Shown here: positions 7,244 through 13,065 of the stretch, in pieces
How positions within the stretch are numbered: the stretch's first letter is position 1
Layout: the number at the start of each line of letters is the position of its first letter
Assembly: GCA_964610885.1 (NCBI GenBank)
Contig: CAZSWR010000092.1
Coordinates: 1 to 13,206, forward strand
Length of the DNA: 13,206 nt
Direction of reading: 5' to 3'
From: CAZSWR01 sp964610885
GTDB lineage: Bacteria; Bacteroidota; Ignavibacteria; Kapaibacteriales; UBA2268
Translations under genes and position numbers: made by a program
The notes under the pieces: model-generated
What the model was told of the DNA's origin: nothing
The model's database searches: none
Seen by the model: only the letters and a program-made list of their open reading frames with translations

Positions 7244-7260
7244 GCTAAATGCAATTTAGC
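7244..7260. promoter_or_regulatory. Palindrome over the putative hutI promoter
   Basis: GCTAAAT-GCA-ATTTAGC, perfect 7-bp arms around 3 nt. It covers the proposed hutI -7 box (7251-7258) and so could be an operator. No matching regulator is in the window. Confidence 0.45.
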
Positions 7261-7281
7261 AGAAAATGGGCTAATGCCAAA
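7251..7281 (-). promoter_or_regulatory. Possible hutI-tatC promoter
   Basis: On the minus strand TTTG (7281-7278) is followed after exactly 19 nt by TAAATTGC (7258-7251), a partial TAnnTTTG match. The leader to the hutI ATG would be about 65-70 nt. Confidence 0.45.
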
Positions 7282-7290
7282 CTGATATTT

Positions 7291-8010
7291 ATGAATTCTG
7301 AGAAAATGGCGGCAAAGCATTACATAATCGACGCGCACAACGTCATGCACAAGATACCCGAGGTGGAGCGGCTGATGGCCAACGGCATCACGGCTGCCCG
7401 CACCCGGTTCATGGGCATGCTGGGCGACTGGGCCGTTTCCCACCGAGCATTCCGCTTCACGGTCGTTTTCGACGGCACAGCGAAGGACGTAAAGTATTCT
7501 TCGCCGAACGTTTCGATTCTGCGTTCCGGCCAGAATAAATCAGCCGATGAGTTGATTTTCGATCTGATACGCAAAACGCGCAGCGGCGCCGCCACCGTCG
7601 TGAGTTCCGACAATGAAATAACTAACTTCGCCCGGGCCTCGGCGCTGGACGTCTTGCCGAGCAGCGATTTTGCTGAAATGATTTCCGAAGCCGGATTCAC
7701 ATCGCCCGAGCGCGACGAAAAGCCATCGCACACACGGCTGCGGGATTTCGAGGAGCTGCGGCGGCTGTTCGAGGGAGCGCCAATCGAGCAGGAAGCACCC
7801 AAAGCGGACACCGAACCGCCCAAGCGCAAAGCTGAGCAACAGAAACGCCCGCCGAAAGAGAGAATTACCGACATGGAAATGCTAAAGATGCTCAAAGGGA
7901 AGGACTTCGCCGAGTCGCGGCCCGAAGCGGCCCACGAGCGCGAGAAGCCGGCATTCGCATCGCGGCCGGAAATCGAGGAATTCCTCAGGCTGTTTTCGGA
8001 TAATGATTAG
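7291..8010 (+). CDS. NYN-domain ribonuclease, YacP/Rae1-like, with long charged tail
   Basis: Predicted PIN-like endoribonuclease. The family includes B. subtilis Rae1 (YacP), which cuts mRNA in the ribosomal A site. With start 7291 the protein has 239 residues. The NYN core is at 9-135: HYIIDAHNVMH with D14, VVFDGT (58-63), KSADELI with D86/E87, and VVSSDNE with D107 as probable metal-binding acids. Residues 136-239 are an extra Lys/Glu/Pro-rich tail absent from the roughly 170-residue Rae1, holding three similar short helices (152-160, 194-202, 227-235). The start is unclear: ATG 7249 would overlap the hutI promoter region, while 7291 and 7306 (GAG three bases upstream) are both possible. 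It is divergent from hutI. YacP function in this phylum is unproven, so the exact role is inference. Confidence 0.85.
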   Translation: MNSEKMAAKHYIIDAHNVMHKIPEVERLMANGITAARTRFMGMLGDWAVSHRAFRFTVVFDGTAKDVKYSSPNVSILRSGQNKSADELIFDLIRKTRSGAATVVSSDNEITNFARASALDVLPSSDFAEMISEAGFTSPERDEKPSHTRLRDFEELRRLFEGAPIEQEAPKADTEPPKRKAEQQKRPPKERITDMEMLKMLKGKDFAESRPEAAHEREKPAFASRPEIEEFLRLFSDND

Positions 8011-8033
8011 GTGGCGGCTGCCACTTTATTTTT
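8009..8033 (+). terminator. Possible weak terminator of the NYN gene
   Basis: GTGGC (8011-8015) pairs with GCCAC (8020-8024) over a 4-nt loop, extendable by two weak pairs into the stop codon, followed by TTTATTTTT. The stem is short. Confidence 0.5.
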
Positions 8034-8181
8034 CAAGGGCAGCGCAATGAAGAAAGGAAAGATGAATAGGATTCATTTTCCTTATATTAGAATTATTTAG
8101 TTCTATGGCGAATTGTATGTGGGTTGCCAATATTACATTGAGAAACCAGATTTTTTCTTTTCGTCATAATATAAAATGTGA

Positions 8182-8200
8182 GGGCGAGGTTACCTCGCCC
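8182..8200. repeat. GGGCGAGGT palindrome
   Basis: GGGCGAGGT-T-ACCTCGCCC, perfect 9-bp arms, followed by CCTAC. It resembles the GTAGGGGCGAGGTAACCTCGCCC-like family that I recognise from intergenic DNA of unrelated bacteria. Confidence 0.75.
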
Positions 8201-8270
8201 CTACTTCTAGCAATACTTTGATCTTCTAGTAAGTTAAAAGAACAAGGAAAAACTCGCGAATCAGCGACCG

Positions 8271-8296
8271 CACTTCGGCAGGCTCAGCGAACACGG
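8271..8296. repeat. Fragment of the CTTCGGCAGGCTCAG repeat family
   Basis: CTTCGGCAGGCTCAGCGAAC matches a short motif commonly scattered between genes in many bacterial genomes (CTTCGACAGGCTCAG type). CACTTC at the left and GAAGTG just right of it form a short inverted repeat. Confidence 0.6.
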
Positions 8297-8499
8297 AAGT
8301 GAGGGATTGCAACAACAACTTATCCGATGACTGCAAAAGTATCGAATCAACTACAAACGAGAGGTAGTGGGGGCATCGGATGAGTTCAAACTATCAAAAG
8401 ATTCGTTATTGAGTTTGTGTTAGCGCTCACACATAACGTTATATAGACAATTATTTACTATATCGAAAATATATATTTCGGCATCGAACGGCCTTCATT

Positions 8500-8530
8500 T
8501 TTGCAAAATGGTTTTTATTCCTTATATTTA
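8500..8530 (+). promoter_or_regulatory. Promoter of glutamine synthetase gene, Bacteroidota type
   Basis: TTTG (8500-8503), exactly 19 nt, then TATATTTA (8523-8530), matching TTTG-N19-TAnnTTTG except for the last base. It predicts a leader of about 60 nt before the ATG at 8599. Confidence 0.65.
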
Positions 8531-8598
8531 CGTTGCGGATGTGTACATTTTTACTACACAAATTGCAGAACTAATTGAAATATTACTTCGGAGTTAAT

Positions 8599-10146
8599 AT
8601 GTCGAAAACAATGGAAAATTTTGCTCTAACCAACCCGATATCCGCAATAACCGGCAAGGAAAGCAAAGACTTCACGCGCGAAGATATGATCAAAGTGATT
8701 TCCGATAAAGGCATCGAAAGAATCACATTCCACTACACAGGCAACGATGGCAAGATAAAAGACCTTCGTATTCCGATCGAAAACCGCCGCAACGCCGAGC
8801 TTGTTCTCTCCGAGGGCGAACGCGTCGATGGCTCATCGCTATTCAAAGGTATGGTAGATACAGGCAAAAGCGACCTCTACGTGGTACCTTTCTACAAATC
8901 GGCTTTCCTCAATCCGTTCGACGAAAAGAGCTTGGACTTCGTCTGCCGCTTCCTGACACCTCAGGGCGAGCTTGCTCCGTTCGCACCGGACAACATTTTG
9001 GCCAAAGCATCGAATATGATTCGCGACAAATTTGATATAGATCTATATGCACTCGGCGAATTGGAATTCTTCCTTATGAGCCAAATCGAGAACAATTCGT
9101 TCCCGCTGCCGAAACAACGCGGCTACCACGCATCGGCCCCGTTCGTGAAGGGCGGCGAAGTGCTGAACGAAATGCTGCGCCACATTGCCTCGATCTGCGG
9201 CCACGTTAAATACGCCCACACAGAGGTTGGATATATCAACAAAGTCGAAAGCGAATTGGAAGAAATTAATGGCAAGCAAGCCGAACAATTCGAGATCGAA
9301 TTCAATCCCACGCCCATCGAAGACATGGCCGATATCCTCGTGCTTTCGCGCTGGATCATCCGCAACGTGGCCTATCGCCGCAATTGCGTCGCCACTTTCG
9401 TCCCGAAACTCGAAATCGGGCACGCCGGTAGCGGTATGCACGTCCACATGGCCCTTATGAAAGATGGCAAGAACATCATGCTCGATTCGAAGGGCGCCCT
9501 TTCGGACAAAGCCAAGAAAGTTATCGGCGGGCTTTGCCGCTATGCTCCGTCGCTGACGGCATTCGGCAACATGGTGTCGGCTGCGTACCTGCGCTTGGTG
9601 CCGAACCAAGAGGCTCCCACCAAAGTTTGCTGGTCCGAAATGAACCGCTCGGCAATGATCCGCGTGCCTCTCGGATGGTCCACAATCAACAACTTGGGCG
9701 CAAAGATCAATCCCCAGCAAAAAACTCTGCTCAAAGACATCCCTGGCCGCCAGACTGTCGAACTCCGCTCGCCCGATGGCTCGACCAATACGCACATGCT
9801 CATGGCCGGTATAAGCCTCGCCGTGGAATGGGGACTCTCGAATCCGAAAGAAGCTCTCGAACTCGCCAAGAATGGACACGTTACTGCTAACATCCATACG
9901 AACGACGAATATCAGAATCTGCCGGAACTCGCCCGCAGCTGTGTGGAATCGTCAGAGAAATTGCTCTCCGAACGTAAGATTTACGAACGCGAAGACATTT
10001 TCCCGCCTCGCGTCATCGACTTCGTGGCCGAACAACTGAAAAACGAGAACGACCGCGACCTCGACGCCCGACTGATGACACTGCCGGACGACGAAAAGAA
10101 CAAAGAAGCTCGCCGTGTGATGCACCGCGATATTCACAAGAACTAA
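8599..10146 (+). CDS. glnA: Glutamine synthetase, GSI-like
   Basis: ATP-dependent formation of glutamine from glutamate and ammonia. The ATG at 8599 is chosen because GGAG (8590-8593) precedes it by 5 nt; a TTG at 8575 would put the ribosome site inside the gene. 515 residues. Motifs: VDGSS with D77 (E. coli D50 position); GELEFF (153-158); TEVG (208-211), then QFEIEF (230-235); HAGSGMHVHM (275-284); RLVPNQEAP with E338; NRSAMIRVP with R350 and R355; VELRSPDGS with E388 and R390. Two departures from E. coli GSI: about 15 extra residues between TEVG and QFEIEF, and Ala276 where Asn264 is expected. The NLYDLP adenylylation motif is not recognisable. Glutamine synthesis is most likely, but another glutamate-amine ligase is possible. 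Own promoter and terminator, so monocistronic. Confidence 0.9.
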   Translation: MSKTMENFALTNPISAITGKESKDFTREDMIKVISDKGIERITFHYTGNDGKIKDLRIPIENRRNAELVLSEGERVDGSSLFKGMVDTGKSDLYVVPFYKSAFLNPFDEKSLDFVCRFLTPQGELAPFAPDNILAKASNMIRDKFDIDLYALGELEFFLMSQIENNSFPLPKQRGYHASAPFVKGGEVLNEMLRHIASICGHVKYAHTEVGYINKVESELEEINGKQAEQFEIEFNPTPIEDMADILVLSRWIIRNVAYRRNCVATFVPKLEIGHAGSGMHVHMALMKDGKNIMLDSKGALSDKAKKVIGGLCRYAPSLTAFGNMVSAAYLRLVPNQEAPTKVCWSEMNRSAMIRVPLGWSTINNLGAKINPQQKTLLKDIPGRQTVELRSPDGSTNTHMLMAGISLAVEWGLSNPKEALELAKNGHVTANIHTNDEYQNLPELARSCVESSEKLLSERKIYEREDIFPPRVIDFVAEQLKNENDRDLDARLMTLPDDEKNKEARRVMHRDIHKN

Positions 10147-10172
10147 TTTTTCTCGTAATAGAATTCCAAAAT

Positions 10173-10207
10173 GGCCACAACGCAGATTCGTGTTGTGGCC
10201 TTTTTTT
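10173..10207 (+). terminator. Rho-independent terminator of glutamine synthetase gene
   Basis: Perfect 9-bp stem GGCCACAAC (10173-10181) / GTTGTGGCC (10192-10200) with a 10-nt loop, followed by seven T residues. It lies 26 nt after the stop codon. Confidence 0.9.
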
Positions 10208-10272
10208 GTGCGCCTTTGCGATTGTATCGTGTGGCGCGATTGGCCATGTGTGAATTTCTCGTTCATTTAGTT

Positions 10273-10295
10273 AATATGGTTCTATTGCGAATTGA
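10273..10295 (+). repeat. 23-bp dispersed motif, copy A
   Basis: Matches 12808-12830 at 21 of 23 positions (AATATGGTTCTAT, two variable bases, CGAATTGA). A shorter match lies at 8100-8115. All three copies are intergenic. Confidence 0.65.
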
Positions 10296-10322
10296 TACCG
10301 CGTCAGCGGTTGATATATTGTA
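10296..10322 (+). repeat. REP-like palindrome, copy 1
   Basis: TACCGCGTCAGCGGTTG core, stem ACCGC/GCGGT, with tail ending TATTGTA. Same family as the copies at 10348 and 10452. Confidence 0.7.
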
Positions 10323-10347
10323 GCAGTTGATTTACACTTGTTAGTCA

Positions 10348-10370
10348 TACCGCGTTAGCGGTTGTTGTAT
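10348..10370 (+). repeat. REP-like palindrome, copy 2
   Basis: TACCGCGTTAGCGGTTG followed by TTGTAT. It faces copy 3 (10452-10472), which is in the opposite orientation about 80 nt away, giving a REPIN-like inverted pair. Confidence 0.7.
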
Positions 10371-10405
10371 AATACTCTGTATGAATCAACCAATCATATA
10401 AAACA

Positions 10406-10418
10406 TTCGCTACGCGAA
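10406..10418. repeat. Variant REP-like hairpin between copies 2 and 3
   Basis: TTCGC-TAC-GCGAA; read on the minus strand it has the same GTA loop as copy 3, but two stem pairs are changed on both sides (ACCGC/GCGGT to TTCGC/GCGAA). Confidence 0.6.
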
Positions 10419-10451
10419 ATCGTGCCAAAAAATTCAAACAATAGTCTACAA

Positions 10452-10472
10452 TACAACAACCGCTACGCGGTA
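10452..10472 (-). repeat. REP-like palindrome, copy 3 (inverted)
   Basis: On the minus strand TACCGCGTAGCGGTTGTTGT, with loop one base shorter than in copies 1 and 2. It continues outward with ATTGTAG, like copy 1. Confidence 0.7.
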
Positions 10473-10731
10473 AAATATCATTTTGAATTAAGATTATCCC
10501 CCCAAATTGCATATTTTACAGTACCCATGCAAAATGTTTAGGACAATTTATATCATATCAATGGTGGGGGTTCCCAGGATAATTCAAGAGTTAATTTGAG
10601 TTTCAGGTCAAAATCTATCCGAGAAATAAAAAGCACGTATATGAGATTCCTGTCTGCTCAAGCGAATGACAAAAGCGTTATTTTAAACTTGAATATAATA
10701 TTACTCTATATGATATAGAGCGAGAATTAAT

Positions 10732-10739
10732 TATATTTG
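10732..10739 (+). promoter_or_regulatory. -7 box of the methyltransferase promoter
   Basis: TATATTTG is an exact TAnnTTTG box, about 35 nt before the ATG at 10774. At the 19-nt distance upstream the bases are TATG (10709-10712), three of four matches to TTTG. Confidence 0.5.
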
Positions 10740-10773
10740 TAATTGTTTTTATTTGCTTCAGAGAAATACTATT

Positions 10774-11571
10774 ATGCCCGACAGTTTGAAACAAGAAGTA
10801 CACGATTTCTGGAACGAAAAGGCCTGCGGCACTTGGGAAATCGACAAACAGAAATTCACCAAGGAATACTTCGAGGAAATCGAAGAGTACCGGTACGCGC
10901 TCCAACCAGAAATTTTTGCGTTCGCCCAGTTTCCTCTGTTCCACGGTAAGAAAGTATTGGAAATAGGCATCGGTGCCGCGACAGACTTCCTCCAATGGTG
11001 CCGCTCGGGCGCGGAGGCCTATGGCATCGACCTAACCGAAGAGGCAGTGCGCCACGCTCAACACCGCCTCGGGCTGTACGGCTTGGAGGCCAAGCACATT
11101 TCTGTTGGCGATTGCGAGAATCTCGAGTTCGACGATTGCACTTTCGACCTTGTTTATTCGTGGGGCGTAATCCACCACACACCGGGCACACTCAAAGCGC
11201 TCTCCGAAGCCATTCGCGTGGCGAAGCACGGCGGCAAAGGAAAGATCATGATTTACAACCGCCATTCGATTCTGGCGTGGTTCTTCTGGGTGAAGCACGC
11301 GCTGCTCAAATTCCGTCCGTGGCGATCGGTGGCCGATGTGCTTTTCCACCACATGGAGAGTTTGGGAACGAAGGCCTACACAATTCGCGAAATCGAACGC
11401 GAGTTGGAGAAATACGATTTAGCGTCGTCGAAAGTATCCTCAATTTACTGTTATTACGACCGTATGGAGCGCTTTTCGAAGCCTCTGCGCTGCCTGTCGA
11501 AATTCGTTGCGAACCTGCTCGGCCGCGAGCGAGTGGGCTGGTTCCTCACAATCGAATTCACGAAAAAATAG
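10774..11571 (+). CDS. Class I SAM-dependent methyltransferase
   Basis: Transfers a methyl group from S-adenosylmethionine to an unknown acceptor, probably a small molecule or quinone-like compound by family resemblance (inference). 265 residues from the ATG at 10774; a TTG at 10753 would add seven residues without support. Rossmann-fold motifs: VLEIGIGAATD (61-71, SAM-binding glycine loop), D86 in YGIDLTEEA (acid for the SAM ribose), GDCENLEF (112-119), and FDLVYSWGVIHHTP (124-137, post-motif with conserved HH). The N-terminal HDFWNEKACGTW segment and the C-terminal 100 residues are probably substrate-binding. Single gene with its own -7 box, ending in a terminator shared with the convergent chemotaxis gene. 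Confidence 0.88.
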   Translation: MPDSLKQEVHDFWNEKACGTWEIDKQKFTKEYFEEIEEYRYALQPEIFAFAQFPLFHGKKVLEIGIGAATDFLQWCRSGAEAYGIDLTEEAVRHAQHRLGLYGLEAKHISVGDCENLEFDDCTFDLVYSWGVIHHTPGTLKALSEAIRVAKHGGKGKIMIYNRHSILAWFFWVKHALLKFRPWRSVADVLFHHMESLGTKAYTIREIERELEKYDLASSKVSSIYCYYDRMERFSKPLRCLSKFVANLLGRERVGWFLTIEFTKK

Positions 11572-11602
11572 GCGGCCATTAGACAATTCAAAACTGTACA
11601 CA

Positions 11603-11642
11603 AAAAAAGGACAAATGATTACGGATTCATTTGTCCTTTTTT
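11603..11642. terminator. Bidirectional terminator between convergent genes
   Basis: Perfect 16-bp inverted repeat: AAAAAAGGACAAATGA (11603-11618) and TCATTTGTCCTTTTTT (11627-11642), loop 8 nt. An A-tract on one side and a T-tract on the other provide U-tracts for both strands, serving the methyltransferase and the receiver-CheD gene. Confidence 0.93.
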
Positions 11643-11681
11643 AATAACTGCGAGAAATTTTTTATGGGATTGATCAGCCCA

Positions 11682-12644
11682 TTAGATTTCCCATTTGCCC
11701 TTGTCGGGGTGCATCAGGTGCAGCATCATGTCCCCGGGCGTAACGTGCACGGTGCGGGATATGGCACCGCCCAGATCGTCTGAAAGAACCTTTACGCCAT
11801 TCTTCAACAGGGTAGCTTTGACTGCAATGGCATTTCTCTGCCCGACGCCGAAGTAATCGCCCACATCCACATTCGTTTTGGCGCCTCCGGCCAATTTCGC
11901 AACAACTCGATTATTCGGGAAGCCCATAGCATTCATTTTTTGTAGCATAGTCAGTATGCCCGAATCGGCAAAGTATCCGGGAAGGCTCTTGGCTTTCTCG
12001 GGGTCGGTCTGGGACGATGGCAGCACGATATGCGCCAAGGCCACAACCTTTTCCTGCGGCACGAATAGCGCCACGCCGACGCACGAACCCAAAGCGAAAA
12101 TTTTCAACAGGCGGTTTTGCTCGGCTGTAATGTCGTATGCACCCATGCCGAGAATGTTCTGATTTGTTTTGGCCATCCTGTCCAATTCGGTGGACGGGAG
12201 CTGGCGCTGTACGGTGGAGAGTTTGCGGAAATGCGACACATCTTGGGCCGCTGCCACGCGGATTTTCGTCCATAGCTGCACGAGCAGTGTGGGCAATGCT
12301 CGCGCTCCGCCGGACGGTTTGGGCAGGAAGTCCACTGCGCCAAGCTCGAAAGCTTCCTGAGTAATCTTAGAATCTTTTTGCGTTAGAGCCGAAAGCACAA
12401 TCGTCGGAATTGGGTTCTGCGGCATCAGTTGCTGCAAGAATTGAATACCGTTCATTCGGGGCATTTCCATATCCAAAACAATGACATCCGGTTTGAGCCT
12501 CGAAATCTGATTCAGTGCCAATTGTCCGTCGGTGGCCGTTCCGACCACTTCGATCCCTGGGTCTTTTGCCAATCCCTTTGCTAATATATCAAGCACAAGC
12601 GCTTGGTCATCTACAATTAAAACTCGTATTGCTTTCGTAGCCAT
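11682..12644 (-). CDS. CheB-type receiver domain fused to CheD
   Basis: Predicted chemotaxis adaptation protein. CheD deamidates receptor glutamines and can stimulate CheC. Start at 12644 is preferred: AAGG lies 7 nt upstream, whereas ATG 12650 leaves 1 nt. 320 residues. Residues 7-112 are a complete receiver with D12, D13, phospho-acceptor D58 (VLDMEMP), S85 and K109 (FLPKPSGG); the KPSGG and following helix are CheB-like. A linker follows, then CheD (about 162-320): ILGMGAYDI, FALGSCVGV with catalytic Cys188, AHIVLP with His205 at the same 17-residue spacing as T. maritima C27-H44, KLAGGAKTN, GVGQRNAIAV and DLGGAISRTVHVTPGD. The position of T. maritima Thr21 is Ile182. No methylesterase domain (no GxSxG) is present. 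No other che gene is in the window, so the partners are unknown. Confidence 0.9.
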   Translation of the reverse strand: MATKAIRVLIVDDQALVLDILAKGLAKDPGIEVVGTATDGQLALNQISRLKPDVIVLDMEMPRMNGIQFLQQLMPQNPIPTIVLSALTQKDSKITQEAFELGAVDFLPKPSGGARALPTLLVQLWTKIRVAAAQDVSHFRKLSTVQRQLPSTELDRMAKTNQNILGMGAYDITAEQNRLLKIFALGSCVGVALFVPQEKVVALAHIVLPSSQTDPEKAKSLPGYFADSGILTMLQKMNAMGFPNNRVVAKLAGGAKTNVDVGDYFGVGQRNAIAVKATLLKNGVKVLSDDLGGAISRTVHVTPGDMMLHLMHPDKGKWEI

Positions 12645-12807
12645 TTCCATACCTTATAGTTTGCCAAATCCTCAACTTAAAGTTAAGAATGATAAACCGT
12701 GAAAAAATTGTATAATGTTAAAAATTTCAATGAATAAATAATATGTGGATCTATTACGCTTGGTGTGCTATACAACAATTGTTGAGTTTCAGGAATGGAA
12801 TGTTAAA

Positions 12808-12830
12808 AATATGGTTCTATAACGAATTGA
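12808..12830 (+). repeat. 23-bp dispersed motif, copy B
   Basis: Matches 10273-10295 at 21 of 23 positions, same orientation. It lies 16 nt left of the MITE-like element. Confidence 0.65.
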
Positions 12831-12846
12831 ACATGAACAGTCCTAA

Positions 12847-13061
12847 GAGCCTGTTGATAAAGTATGATTTTTCTTAAAGCCCCTATCTCCAGAATGGAGA
12901 CACGAATGATCGATCATTCGCTTGGGTTTGGGGAGAGAGGCAAAGAAGCGTTATTCAGTGTATATTAAATACTTATCCAATCTGTCCCAGCCTCACTCCT
13001 GCCCCTCTCGCGTGTTTGGCGGGGGGTAAGAATGAAAGAGAATTACTTTTTCAACAGCCTC
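12847..13061. mobile_element. MITE-like element, 215 bp, flanked by CTAA
   Basis: Left terminus GAGCCTGTTGATAAAGTA (12847-12864) and the reverse complement of the right terminus, GAGGCTGTTGAAAAAGTA (13044-13061), match at 16 of 18 positions. CTAA precedes the left end (12843-12846) and follows the right end (13062-13065), as expected of a 4-bp target duplication. There is no ORF inside, so it would need a transposase from elsewhere. The target fits YTAR, used by some IS5-type elements (established knowledge), but the family is not proven. The interior has an 18-bp perfect palindrome at 12903-12920. Confidence 0.75.
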
Positions 13062-13065
13062 CTAA

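Larger units (their letters stand above)
8011..8598. other. Gene-free stretch before glutamine synthetase
   Basis: No credible gene. It holds a weak terminator, a copy of the GTTCTATNNCGAATTG motif (8100-8115), a palindrome (8182-8200), a repeat fragment (8271-8296) and the glnA promoter at the right end. The rest (about 8300-8490) shows nothing I can name. Confidence 0.65.
10208..10773. other. Gene-free stretch with REP-like cluster
   Basis: No credible gene. The left half contains a dispersed 23-bp motif (10273-10295) and the REP-like palindromes (10296-10472). From about 10480 to 10700 I see nothing definable. A TAnnTTTG box sits at the right end. Confidence 0.65.

Noticed and set aside
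8047..8100. 17-codon ORF (MKKGKMNRIH...)
   Set aside because: Too short, no ribosome site and no sign of conservation visible.
9043..9897. 284-residue minus-strand ORF inside glnA
   Set aside because: Fully antisense to conserved glutamine synthetase motifs; no domain or start signal.
10273..10480. CRISPR array, because several short palindromic repeats cluster here
   Set aside because: Copies differ in orientation, spacing and sequence, and there are no uniform spacers or cas genes.
10995..11582. 195-residue ORF overlapping the methyltransferase in another frame
   Set aside because: Composition is Arg/Pro/Gly-rich as in frame shadows; the methyltransferase frame holds all the family motifs.
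12847..13061. Terminator or attenuator instead of a mobile element
   Set aside because: The inverted repeats are 180 bp apart, no T-tract follows, and a CTAA duplication flanks them, which fits transposition better.
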